Shown: positions 7,960 through 15,225 of the stretch, piece by piece
How the letters are laid out: every line of letters begins with the position of its first letter
Numbering within the stretch: the first letter of the stretch is position 1
Origin: Candidatus Parcubacteria bacterium
GTDB lineage: Bacteria; Patescibacteriota; Minisyncoccia; UBA6257; 2-01-FULL-56-20
Assembly: GCA_003599135.1 (NCBI GenBank)
Contig: QZIV01000015.1
Location: 1 to 46,001, forward strand
Length of the DNA: 46,001 nt
Direction: 5' to 3'
Notes under the pieces: generated by a model
Database searches by the model: none
Told to the model about the DNA's origin: nothing
What the model saw: the letters and a program-made list of their open reading frames with translations, nothing else
Made by a program: the position numbers and the translations under genes

Positions 7960-9678
7960 TTACTCTTCGGTTTCACGCACCACCTCTTCGGCGGAGACGA
8001 GCCCTGCGAGCGCCTTGAGAATCCCGTCCTGTCGAAGTGTGATCATCCCCTGATCTTTCGCTATTTTCAAAATCCGCTGCGCCGTAGGGCCGGTGTTGAT
8101 GACTTCTTCGAGTGCAGGGGTCATCTGAAAGACTTCGTAGAGCGCAAACCTTCCGACGATACCTCTGTTCTTGCATCGAGGACATCCCGGCGCGTGATAC
8201 ACCTTGAAAGGTTCTTGGTGCTTCCCGGAAACCTCGGGCGGAAGTTCACTTAAAGTTTTCTTGATGACTTTCTGGAGCGCCGGCGGGGCAACCTCAGCGA
8301 CTTTGCAGCCCGGACAAAGCAGCCCGACAAGACGCTGCGCGATCATAAGATTCAGCGAAACCGGAATAAGAAACGGCTCAACTTTCATGTCGATCAACCT
8401 CGGGATGACGCCGACTGCGTTATTCGTGTGGAGCGTTGAGAGCACAATGTGCCCGGTGAGCGCCGACTGCACTGCGAGACCGGCGGTTTCGTTATCGCGA
8501 ATTTCACCAACCATGATGATGTCCGGATCCTGACGGAGGATCTGCCGCAGCCCGGAAGCGAAGTCGTATCCGATTTCCGGTCGAACCTGCGACTGGTTTA
8601 CGCCTTCCACGAAATACTCAACGGGATCTTCAAGGCTTACGATATTTTCGGTTTCCTTGTTTAAGAGTTTCAAGAGTGCGTAGAGGGTCGTAGTTTTCCC
8701 CGATCCGGTTGGCCCGGTCACGAGAATCATTCCGAAAGGCTTCCCGAGCCCTGATTTCACAATCTCAAGACTTTTTCCTACGAGCCCAAGTTCGTCGAAG
8801 CTCCGAAGGCCCGTCGTCGGATCGAGAACCCTGATCGCGACTTTCTCTCCGAGCGGGGTCGGAAATGTGGACACCCGGAAATCAATATCTCGGTCGAATA
8901 TTCTCGTGCGGAAACGTCCATCCTGAGGAATCCGCGTCTCGTCGATTTTCAGGTTCGAAATGACCTTGACGCGAGAAACGATCGGCTGACTGAGCTCGAC
9001 CGGCAGAGACGCTTCCTCTTTGAGCTCGCCGTGAATACGAAATCTGATTCGAAGATAATTTTCCTGAGGTTCAACGTGGATGTCGGAAGCGCCGCTTTGA
9101 ACCGCTTCAGTAAACGTCCCAGCGACGATGCGGATGACCGGGGCTTCTTCCCCTTCTCCTCCCTCTTCGAGACGGACGACCCGACCGGATACTCCTCCGG
9201 GTTTCGCACTGAACGCCTGTACTGCTTTTTCAACTTCGCTCCGATACGGAGAGTATCGGCGCATAATTTCCTGCCAATCCCTGTAGGAAACGAGGTAGAC
9301 TCCCAAGTTTAAGCGATTGCGTCGAGCTAAAAATTTGAGCGCTTCTTGAGCCTTTTGGTCGTCGGGGTGGAGCATCCCGGCGACGAGAAGATCTCCCTTT
9401 TTCCCCAAAGGGACAACGCTATACGTACGGGCAGTTTCTTCTGGCACCAACTCGAGCAACTGGTTCTCAAAATGTTCGAGGTCTACTTTCTGATAAGGAA
9501 CCTTCAAAATGCCGCTTTTCAGTTCCGCGATCTTTGTGTCGCTTACCATCCTCCTCCGGTACACCAGCTCTTCGGCGGATCTCCCAGAGAGAGCCGCTTC
9601 GCGACCAAGCTTCGCCGCGGCCGTTTCGTCCAAAAGTCCGGCATCTTGAAGCGCTTTGAGAAATTGTTGGTCCGTCAT
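7960..9678 (-). CDS. pilB: Pilus extension ATPase PilB
   Basis: This 572-residue GspE/PilB-family ATPase drives pilus assembly. The N-terminal third is an MshEN/GspE_N-type domain (LLDETAAAKLGREAAL, then PYQKVDLEHF). The ATPase core has Walker A GPTGSGKTTT at 322-331, the Asp box SLEDPVEYF, Walker B DIIMVGEIRD and the His box LSTLHTNN. The zinc-binding tetracysteine is Cys455, Cys458, Cys499 and Cys502. No truncation is seen. It lies between the pilM-N-O group and pilT. It should pair with PilC and energise extension, opposing PilT. Confidence 0.95.
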   Translation of the reverse strand: MTDQQFLKALQDAGLLDETAAAKLGREAALSGRSAEELVYRRRMVSDTKIAELKSGILKVPYQKVDLEHFENQLLELVPEETARTYSVVPLGKKGDLLVAGMLHPDDQKAQEALKFLARRNRLNLGVYLVSYRDWQEIMRRYSPYRSEVEKAVQAFSAKPGGVSGRVVRLEEGGEGEEAPVIRIVAGTFTEAVQSGASDIHVEPQENYLRIRFRIHGELKEEASLPVELSQPIVSRVKVISNLKIDETRIPQDGRFRTRIFDRDIDFRVSTFPTPLGEKVAIRVLDPTTGLRSFDELGLVGKSLEIVKSGLGKPFGMILVTGPTGSGKTTTLYALLKLLNKETENIVSLEDPVEYFVEGVNQSQVRPEIGYDFASGLRQILRQDPDIIMVGEIRDNETAGLAVQSALTGHIVLSTLHTNNAVGVIPRLIDMKVEPFLIPVSLNLMIAQRLVGLLCPGCKVAEVAPPALQKVIKKTLSELPPEVSGKHQEPFKVYHAPGCPRCKNRGIVGRFALYEVFQMTPALEEVINTGPTAQRILKIAKDQGMITLRQDGILKALAGLVSAEEVVRETEE

Positions 9679-9697
9679 GACTCGCGCGCCTTCACCA

Positions 9698-9988
9698 TTA
9701 GAAACTCAAGAATGGATTCTCGCGCCCGGCATTCCCACTCCTGGGGACGGAGATATACTGCTTCAGCAGTTGAAACTGGGGGTTGTTCAGCACCTCTTCG
9801 GAGTTGAGGTTGATCTTTGAGAGGCGCGTCGTGTCCCGCAGCCCGGACGGAGGTATGAGCTCTATAAACTCCGGTCGCTGAAAGAATACATAATAAGCGA
9901 CGAGGCCCAGGACGAGAATCACGACGAGCCATGTGAGTATCGCTCCGATATTAACTTTGTTTTTCCCTTCTTCGACGATAATAGCCAT
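9698..9988 (-). CDS. Small membrane protein at the PilP position
   Basis: At 96 residues this protein has one hydrophobic segment (about 15-34, ILTWLVVILVLGLVAYYVFF) after a short cytoplasmic N-terminus, then about 60 polar residues. There is no lipobox, so it is not a PilP lipoprotein, although it occupies the place pilP has in pilMNOPQ operons. It begins 5 bases after pilO and ends 19 bases before pilB, so it is almost certainly part of the pilus operon. I do not recognise the family. A role with the PilM-N-O alignment complex is inferred from position. Confidence 0.78.
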   Translation of the reverse strand: MAIIVEEGKNKVNIGAILTWLVVILVLGLVAYYVFFQRPEFIELIPPSGLRDTTRLSKINLNSEEVLNNPQFQLLKQYISVPRSGNAGRENPFLSF

Positions 9989-9993
9989 ATGTG

Positions 9994-10584
9994 TTACGGG
10001 TTTTGATAGTATGCGATGACCGTCATATCGTAGCTATAGAGATCTTGAGTCGACCTTCCGACCGGCTGAACAGTTAAGCTTCGCACATCGAATACCCGGA
10101 TGTTGCTCTCGAGTCTTTTTAAAAAACCCTGCAAGTCGTCGTATGCCCCCACGAACTTAACCTGGAGCGAGAGCGTGGCGAGCGGTTTAATCGGAGCGTC
10201 TGATTCCGTTTTTTCTGTCCGAGCACCGCCGGAAGACTGAACTTCGGCGGCTGATGCCGAGAACGCCTGCGGCGCAAGTCGGTCGGCTTGCGCAAGACCG
10301 TTTAACTGTGCGAGTGCGCCTGCGACATCTTGTGTAGTAGGAAGTGCGAGAGAAACAATTTCTTGAACTTGTCCCTGCCCTTCGTAAGCGTTGATTAGAT
10401 TTTGCACTTGCTTTATCGTCTGACTCTGCCGTTCGACGAACGACTGACGACTCAACTGACCACTCCGAACTTTACCCGATTCCTCGTACGCCGGGATAGT
10501 GAAGTCGATCAAAATAACAAAAGCGCCGACGACGAGCACGAGGGCGAGAATCATGCTCAAAAATCGTTTTGTTGTTTGTCTCAT
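9994..10584 (-). CDS. pilO: Type IV pilus alignment protein PilO
   Basis: The ATG at 10584 gives 196 residues: a short basic N-terminus, a membrane segment at about 9-29 (MILALVLVVGAFVILIDF), a coiled-coil region, and a ferredoxin-like domain with LQVKFVGAYDDLQGFLKRLE followed by IRVFDVRSLTVQP. That last pattern is typical of PilO. The frame is open further upstream, but the longer version would overlap the preceding gene by more than 180 bases. PilO pairs with PilN and links PilM to the rest of the pilus machine. Confidence 0.85.
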   Translation of the reverse strand: MRQTTKRFLSMILALVLVVGAFVILIDFTIPAYEESGKVRSGQLSRQSFVERQSQTIKQVQNLINAYEGQGQVQEIVSLALPTTQDVAGALAQLNGLAQADRLAPQAFSASAAEVQSSGGARTEKTESDAPIKPLATLSLQVKFVGAYDDLQGFLKRLESNIRVFDVRSLTVQPVGRSTQDLYSYDMTVIAYYQNP

Positions 10585-10597
10585 GGATAGCGTATTT

Positions 10598-11158
10598 TTA
10601 TTTCGGCGTTTGCGGAATAAAAAATGCCGGTTTAAAAAATAACGTGAGATCGAACTGCCACAGGCTGTTTGATCCGACAGAAACGTTGCTAAAATTAACG
10701 CGCTCGACTCCAGGATCATTCTGGAATTCCTGGAGTTGCTCGGCGAGGTCCTCCACGCTTCGGGCAACGCCGCTCAAGGAAGCCTGGCGGCTCTGGGTAT
10801 TCAAGTTGAGCTTCGTGTAATAGACGCTGGTTTGCGTATGCCTCTCGAGCCAGTCGAAAAAAGGAGAGACCACGACGTGACGCGCAAGGAGCGACTTCAC
10901 GTTCACGAGCTGGGAATAAAAATTTATGATTTCCCCTTGTTCTTCGACGGAAATTTGCTGACTGAAGGCTTGGATCTGACTGTCTAATTTCTGAACCTCT
11001 TTCTCGAGGTAGGGCTTATAGCCGTAGACGAGGCCGAGGTATATAAAGAGACTCAAGAGGAAGGCGGTGCTTGAAAACATAAGAAGTTGCCCCGACCAAC
11101 CGGGAGTCTGCACCGACGTCCTGCTTAATTGTTCAACGACTTTCTGGGGAAGTGCCAT
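10598..11158 (-). CDS. pilN: Type IV pilus assembly protein PilN-like
   Basis: Its 186 residues comprise about 27 residues before the membrane segment (LMFSSTAFLLSLFIYLGLVY), a coiled coil with EVQKLDSQIQAFSQQI, then a globular domain with LNLNTQSRQASLSGVARSVE and LAEQLQEFQNDPGVERVNF, as in PilN. The cytoplasmic tail does not show the INLLP motif by which PilN usually binds PilM. The identification rests on domain layout and on position between pilM and pilO. The gap to pilO is 13 bases. Confidence 0.8.
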   Translation of the reverse strand: MALPQKVVEQLSRTSVQTPGWSGQLLMFSSTAFLLSLFIYLGLVYGYKPYLEKEVQKLDSQIQAFSQQISVEEQGEIINFYSQLVNVKSLLARHVVVSPFFDWLERHTQTSVYYTKLNLNTQSRQASLSGVARSVEDLAEQLQEFQNDPGVERVNFSNVSVGSNSLWQFDLTLFFKPAFFIPQTPK

Positions 11159-11235
11159 ATATAAGGAAACTTTACTCCGAGGAGGGCCGAACTACAACCT
11201 CTGCCGAGTGAATATGCGAGGAAAATCTACTCTTT

Positions 11236-12324
11236 CTAGGCGAATTCCCGAAGCGCCAAGCCGAGCACCACGCTCATGTGCGGATTCAACTCCGGCACGA
11301 GAGGTTCCATGACCGCAGGATATTCAAACCGAGAGAAGGGGGCTGCCTTTACGACGGGCAGACCCAATTCGGTTTGAAAATACTTTTCGACCCCTAAGAG
11401 ATTTGCCCCTCCTCCTGTTACAATGACTCGTTCCATCTTTGCCGCACCCGGAAACTGGCTCTGATAACTGAACTGAGCCTTCTTGACTTCATTAATTATA
11501 GCATCCAAAAATGGCAGCATTATTGTGGATAACTCGTAGCTTGGTCCGGTCGTAAGGATGCCTCGTTCTTTTTTTAATTCTTCTGCGCGCAAGGGGTTGA
11601 TACTCAAACTCGTCGCAAGCGCCTGCGTGAGTGACGCGCCTGCAAAATCGGTTTGCACGTTAAACTTGAGCTGACTCTTTTCTGTGAGCGAAATATTCGT
11701 GGATCGGCTCCCTATGTCTATGATGATGGTCGGAGTGGGATCGTTTCCTGCAAGCGCCCGCACGACGCTTAAGCTTTCGAGCTCGAGAGCTGAAAGGCGG
11801 AGCCCGGCAGCAAGGAAAATTTTCTGATACTTCTTGATCTGCTCCTGGGGAACTGATATGAGCAATATTTGCTGCCGGCGCTGTCCCTTTTGGTCTTCAA
11901 ATTCGCCGACTTTGAGCCAATCTATGGCTACCTCGGAGATCGGGAGAGGGATATATTGCCGAGCTTGAAAGACCATGGTTTTCTCGACTTCGCCGCCCTC
12001 CATCTCGGGAAAGTCGAGTACGGTCATAAAGACCGAGAAGCTTGCGAGTGAAGCGAGGGCATCTCTCGCTTGAACTTTGGTTTCCCGAATCAACAGCTTC
12101 AAAAGCTCCGCGGCTTCATCCTCGAAAATTTTCAAATTGCTTGTTTGGAGCACTTTGTTGGCTCTGAGGAGGTGGCCGCTCGACTCCAAGATGCCGTAGT
12201 TTGTCACCTCGGGAAGCTGCTTGCCGCGGCGCACTTCGACCAACTTAACCGAAGTGGTCCCGATATCGACAGCGAGATACGAAGGAGAGATTTTTTGTTT
12301 CAGAAAACCTAGCGGGTTCAACAT
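11236..12324 (-). CDS. pilM: Actin-like pilus assembly protein PilM
   Basis: This is an actin-fold cytoplasmic ATP-binding protein of 362 residues. Phosphate loop 1 is LAVDIGTTSVKLVEV, phosphate loop 2 IIDIGSRSTNISL, and the adenosine motif VIVTGGGANLLGV. The middle includes VFQARQYIPLPISEVAIDW, a PilM-specific stretch. It is the first gene of the pilus locus; pilN follows after 77 bases. The ATG at 12324 is only 8 bases downstream of an extended -10 element, so the message is probably leaderless. Confidence 0.95.
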   Translation of the reverse strand: MLNPLGFLKQKISPSYLAVDIGTTSVKLVEVRRGKQLPEVTNYGILESSGHLLRANKVLQTSNLKIFEDEAAELLKLLIRETKVQARDALASLASFSVFMTVLDFPEMEGGEVEKTMVFQARQYIPLPISEVAIDWLKVGEFEDQKGQRRQQILLISVPQEQIKKYQKIFLAAGLRLSALELESLSVVRALAGNDPTPTIIIDIGSRSTNISLTEKSQLKFNVQTDFAGASLTQALATSLSINPLRAEELKKERGILTTGPSYELSTIMLPFLDAIINEVKKAQFSYQSQFPGAAKMERVIVTGGGANLLGVEKYFQTELGLPVVKAAPFSRFEYPAVMEPLVPELNPHMSVVLGLALREFA

Positions 12325-12332
12325 GTGCAGAC

Positions 12333-12341
12333 ATTATATCA
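12333..12341 (-). promoter_or_regulatory. Extended -10 promoter of the pilus operon
   Basis: TGATATAAT on the minus strand (hexamer 12333-12338). Only 8 bases separate the hexamer from the pilM ATG, so transcription should begin at or next to the start codon. There is no recognisable -35. Confidence 0.65.
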
Positions 12342-12389
12342 TGCCTGCTTGCTTCCTTTTTCGCCCATGCGCAAAGAGAAAATCGGGTT

Positions 12390-12395
12390 TATAAT
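12390..12395 (+). promoter_or_regulatory. -10 element for comF
   Basis: TATAAT at 12390-12395 with no convincing -35 hexamer and no TG extension. The ATG is 15 bases downstream, predicting a leader of about 8 bases without a ribosome site. It is divergent from the pilM promoter, the two -10 hexamers being about 52 bases apart. Confidence 0.45.
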
Positions 12396-12410
12396 TTTGA
12401 AAATCAACGC

Positions 12411-13115
12411 ATGAACTTGCGATCTGTTCTCGATCTCATATTCCCGACTCAATGTATCCAGTGCAAAATCCACCTCGACGCGAACAATCGAGTCGGCGCG
12501 GGAGTCGTCTGCGAAACCTGCCTTGAGAGCATCCCTCTCGGGGAGACTCTCGCCTGCGGACGTTGCGGCGCGCGTCTTCCGAATGCGAAAAGAATATGTC
12601 ACTTTGATTTCCCTTACGTTCTCGGAAGCGCGACGTCGTACGATAACGAGATTGCACGAAAACTCATACATACTCTCAAGTTCGATCTCGTGGAGGGCGC
12701 ATCGAAGCCCCTGGGAAATCTCCTCGCCGCGTATGCGGGCCGGCTTCCGGTCGATTGGGAAACTTTCGAGGTCGTGCCGATTCCGCTTTCAAAACGGCGC
12801 GAACGCGGCCGCGGATTCAATCAGTCGCTGATCATTGCAGAAGAATTCGCCCGCAGGATGTCTCTCCGGATCTCTCACCGAATCCTCGAGCGCGCGAAGG
12901 ACGGTCCTCCCCAAAGCGAACTCAAAGGCCGCGCCGCGCGGCAAGAAAACATAAGAGGATGTTTCCGGATCTCGGAGTCCCGAAAAACGATTCCGAGGAA
13001 CGTCGTTCTCGTCGACGACGTAACGACTTCGGGCGCAACGTTCTTCGAGGCAGCGAGCGTACTTAAGTCTCTCAAGGTGCGGCGCATCATCGCTCTCGCA
13101 GTCGCGAAAGCTTGA
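12411..13115 (+). CDS. comF: ComF family phosphoribosyltransferase-like protein
   Basis: A zinc-ribbon N-terminus with three CxxC pairs (Cys15/18, Cys34/37, Cys49/52) is followed by a type I phosphoribosyltransferase fold. The PRPP-binding loop is VVLVDDVTTSGAT and the conserved PIPLSKRRERGRGFNQS segment is present. At 234 residues it is of normal ComFC length. ComF proteins help DNA uptake in naturally competent bacteria, acting with the pilus and the ComFA helicase. The gene is divergent from the pilus operon, which fits pilus-dependent competence. No comEC or comFA is seen in the window. Confidence 0.92.
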   Translation: MNLRSVLDLIFPTQCIQCKIHLDANNRVGAGVVCETCLESIPLGETLACGRCGARLPNAKRICHFDFPYVLGSATSYDNEIARKLIHTLKFDLVEGASKPLGNLLAAYAGRLPVDWETFEVVPIPLSKRRERGRGFNQSLIIAEEFARRMSLRISHRILERAKDGPPQSELKGRAARQENIRGCFRISESRKTIPRNVVLVDDVTTSGATFFEAASVLKSLKVRRIIALAVAKA

Positions 13116-13148
13116 GCCAAACATCCGGGAAACCGCGCGCGAGTGTGG

Positions 13149-13154
13149 TACACT
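13149..13154 (+). promoter_or_regulatory. Extended -10 seven bases before the 13162 ATG
   Basis: TGG followed by TACACT (13149-13154), then exactly 7 bases to the ATG at 13162. This predicts a leaderless message covering the membrane protein, tRNA-Arg and the small gene at 13721. Confidence 0.5.
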
Positions 13155-13161
13155 TTGACTC

Positions 13162-13632
13162 ATGGGCTTTCGTGAAATACAATGGGGAGCTCCGGGGTTC
13201 GAATACCGCGAGAAAGACGTTTCGTGGTATTGGCTGAGCATCATTCTTGCAGTTCTCGTACTCGGACTCGCAGTGTGGCAGAAAAACTTTCTTTTCGGGC
13301 TCTTCGTCGTGATCGCGGAAGTCCTCATTCTCGTGTGGGCCCATCGAGAACCGCTACCTGTACGCTTTACGCTTACCGAGAAAGGCCTCCTCATCGGAGG
13401 GCACTCGCTGTATCGGTACGATACGATAGCCGCATTCAGCGTTTCCGAGGAAAACGACCCGCATTTTGCAAATCTCGTGATGCACTTTCGGAAAAAGCTC
13501 CGCCCCCCTCTTCTCGTCAAGCTCCCGAGAGAAAAACTCGAAGAAGTGAGAAACGTTCTTGCGGCGCTCATCCCTCTTAAAGAGTCGGAGGATTCTTTCC
13601 TCGATACACTTGAGCGCCTGGTAGGATTTTAA
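13162..13632 (+). CDS. Two-span membrane protein, unknown function
   Basis: The protein has 156 residues. After a 20-residue cytoplasmic start come two closely spaced hydrophobic segments (about 24-42 and 45-62), then a domain of about 90 residues with VRFTLTEKGLLIGGHSLYRYDTI and VKLPREKLEEVRNVLAALIP. The strand-rich pattern ending in a helix resembles the small PH-like domains found after paired membrane spans in bacteria, but I cannot assign a family. It ends 9 bases before the tRNA-Arg gene and probably shares its transcript. Confidence 0.78.
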   Translation: MGFREIQWGAPGFEYREKDVSWYWLSIILAVLVLGLAVWQKNFLFGLFVVIAEVLILVWAHREPLPVRFTLTEKGLLIGGHSLYRYDTIAAFSVSEENDPHFANLVMHFRKKLRPPLLVKLPREKLEEVRNVLAALIPLKESEDSFLDTLERLVGF

Positions 13633-13641
13633 AAACAGAAT

Positions 13642-13716
13642 GCCCTCGTCGTTCAACGGATAGGACGCGAGATTGCGGATCTCGTAATAGGGGTTCGATT
13701 CCTCTCGAGGGCACCA
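13642..13716 (+). tRNA. tRNA-Arg, anticodon GCG
   Basis: Acceptor stem GCCCTCG pairs with CGAGGGC. The D stem is GTTC/GGAC, the anticodon stem CGAGA/TCTCG with loop TTGCGGA, and the T arm AGGGG-TTCGATT-CCTCT. The discriminator is A and CCA is encoded (13714-13716). The anticodon is GCG, reading CGC and CGU, not the ACG (inosine) form used by most bacteria. Confidence 0.93.
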
Positions 13717-13720
13717 CATT

Positions 13721-13966
13721 ATGCGGAAACTACTTTTCGCAGTCGCGGTCGCAGCGATACTCCTCGTCGGAGTCTTTGTGGTAGAAGTCGCGAGGGAGCA
13801 TCCTCTCCCGGAAGAGCCGGAGCGACTCGTCGAAGAAAATGAAACCGCGCCTCCGGCGCCGCCTCCTCAAGCAACGACAACCGAACCGATCATCCCTCAA
13901 GGATTCCGGGGGCCAACAGGTCAGCCAAAAATTATTGGGCCGTCTGGCCCGCCGCCGAACTACTAG
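13721..13966 (+). CDS. Small anchored or secreted proline-rich protein
   Basis: At 81 residues it has an N-terminal hydrophobic segment (about 4-22, LLFAVAVAAILLVGVFVVEV), then a Glu-rich stretch and a Pro-rich tail with PAPPPQATTTEP and GPSGPPPNY. No cysteines or known domain. It begins only 5 bases after the CCA end of tRNA-Arg, so its only possible ribosome site lies inside the tRNA 3' strand. Cutting the tRNA out would leave an mRNA with a 4-base leader. The composition fits a flexible surface tail. Real coding status is likely but not certain. Confidence 0.62.
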   Translation: MRKLLFAVAVAAILLVGVFVVEVAREHPLPEEPERLVEENETAPPAPPPQATTTEPIIPQGFRGPTGQPKIIGPSGPPPNY

Positions 13967-13992
13967 ACAGGAGAAGCCGGCCTGACTAGAAT
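13964..13992 (+). promoter_or_regulatory. Promoter for tRNA-Gly
   Basis: TAGACA (13964-13969), a 17-base spacer and TAGAAT (13987-13992). The predicted start is about 30 bases before the tRNA. The -35 overlaps the stop codon of the preceding gene. Confidence 0.5.
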
Positions 13993-14030
13993 GTGAATCT
14001 AGCGAGAACTGCGTTCACTAAGGTGGAAAT

Positions 14031-14101
14031 GCGGGCGTAGTATAGTGGTAATACACCTCCTTGCCAAGGAGGAGCCGGGAGTTCGATTCTCCTCGCCCGC
14101 T
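14031..14101 (+). tRNA. tRNA-Gly, anticodon GCC
   Basis: Acceptor GCGGGCG/CGCCCGC, anticodon stem CCTCC/GGAGG with loop TTGCCAA, T loop TTCGATT and discriminator T. CCA is not encoded (the sequence continues CCG), so it needs a CCA-adding enzyme, unlike the tRNA-Arg 315 bases upstream. Confidence 0.95.
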
Positions 14102-14124
14102 CCGCAATTAGGCTTTTAGGTGTT

Positions 14125-14153
14125 TTGACGATGCTTCTCATAACCCGTAGGAT
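14125..14153 (+). promoter_or_regulatory. Promoter for the sigma-factor operon
   Basis: TTGACG (14125-14130), a 17-base spacer and TAGGAT (14148-14153). The leader of about 46 bases can fold a hairpin from GTCTGCG and CGTAGAC just before the start, and has no Shine-Dalgarno site. The weak -10 may mean another sigma factor or an activator is involved. Confidence 0.45.
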
Positions 14154-14206
14154 AAAAAGACTCAATTTGGGGTCTGCGTAACCAACCGTAGACTTTTACG
14201 TTTCAT

Positions 14207-14755
14207 ATGATAGATGGCGAAGAACGCTTAATCAAAAACGCCATTAAGGGGAGGCCCTCAGCTTTTGGTTCGCTCTACGATCATTACCAGCCGAAAATTT
14301 ATCGGTTTGTACTTATCAAAGTGGGCCGTCGTGAGGAAGCTGAGGACCTCACCCATCAGGTATTCCTTCACGCTTGGCAGAACATTCGAACGTACGAACA
14401 TCTTGGTTTTCCGTTCTCGAGTTGGCTTTATCAAATCGCCCGCAACCAAGTTGTCGACCACTACAGAACAAAACGGAACGAGGCGAATATAGACCAAGTC
14501 GCCGAAGAACTTATCGTTTCTTCATCGCTACAACTCGACACCGAACTGAACCTAGAACTCGATCGCGTTCGGAAAGCAATCCAAAAACTGAAGCCGGAAT
14601 ATCAAGACGTTATCGTCATGCGATTTGTAGAAGATCTCTCTATTAAGGAAGTGGCAGTCGCTCTCGGAAAGAGCGAGGGGGCTGTGAAACTCATGCAACA
14701 CAGAGCACTCAAGGAACTAAGAAACGTACTTGAAACAACTCACAGCAATGGATAA
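14207..14755 (+). CDS. Sigma-70 family RNA polymerase sigma factor (ECF-like)
   Basis: It encodes 182 residues. Region 2 has AFGSLYDHYQPKIYRFVL, EEAEDLTHQVFLHAW and FSSWLYQIARNQVVDHYR, the last being the -10 recognition helix type. Region 4 has LKPEYQDVIVMRFVEDLSIKEVAVALGKSEGAVKLMQHRAL, a helix-turn-helix that reads the -35. There is no region 1 or 3, which fits extracytoplasmic-function sigma factors. Its last codons overlap the ATG of the next gene, a membrane protein that is probably its inhibitor. Confidence 0.93.
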   Translation: MIDGEERLIKNAIKGRPSAFGSLYDHYQPKIYRFVLIKVGRREEAEDLTHQVFLHAWQNIRTYEHLGFPFSSWLYQIARNQVVDHYRTKRNEANIDQVAEELIVSSSLQLDTELNLELDRVRKAIQKLKPEYQDVIVMRFVEDLSIKEVAVALGKSEGAVKLMQHRALKELRNVLETTHSNG

Positions 14756-15221
14756 ATTTCTCTCAATCATTCAAAAACTTAAATACATAGAAGCGGAAGC
14801 TGACTACACAGCGCGCTCCCGCCGTTTCATTTTGAGTATTTCAGCCGACCGGGAACCGAAGAACTTCTGGGAGCTTTTTCTGCACACCGCCCAGGTCGGC
14901 GCAGCGGTAGCCCTCACCGGTCTTCTTATCTTCCTTATTCTCGGCGGATTTTCAGGCTGGAAATCGCTTTCTCCTCTCCGCCTCTCGAGCCTCGATCCTG
15001 CGAGTCTCAAAGCCGAAGCCCAGGCAATCGATATACAGATACGGCTTACGAATTTACAATACCAAGAACCCTTGAGTGCAAGCGAATCAACCATCAAAGA
15101 AGCGGCGATATATCAAAGAAACGAAGCTGCGGAGCCTTTGGAGCAGGGAAATACCGACAACGAAGGCGACCAGGAAGAATCCCTTGGAATCGACGAGGTT
15201 CTGCTCCGCCTGGCCGAATAA
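14748..15221 (+). CDS. Candidate membrane anti-sigma factor
   Basis: Starting at the ATG at 14748, which overlaps the sigma-factor stop by 8 bases, it has 157 residues: about 45 cytoplasmic residues, a membrane span at about 47-69 (AAVALTGLLIFLILGGF) and an acidic external part rich in Gln and Glu. No zinc-binding HxxxCxxC anti-sigma motif is present and I do not recognise the domain. Genes in this position and with this layout are usually anti-sigma factors; the role is inference from synteny and topology. Confidence 0.7.
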   Translation: MDKFLSIIQKLKYIEAEADYTARSRRFILSISADREPKNFWELFLHTAQVGAAVALTGLLIFLILGGFSGWKSLSPLRLSSLDPASLKAEAQAIDIQIRLTNLQYQEPLSASESTIKEAAIYQRNEAAEPLEQGNTDNEGDQEESLGIDEVLLRLAE

Positions 15222-15225
15222 TCCA

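Noticed and set aside
12789-13571. 260-codon open frame on the minus strand
   Set aside because: It runs across two plus-strand genes (comF and the 13162 membrane protein) and is Arg/Ser-rich; a shadow of coding DNA.
13937-13950. Terminator hairpin GGGCC-GTCT-GGCCC
   Set aside because: It lies inside the coding sequence of the small proline-rich gene and has no T tract.
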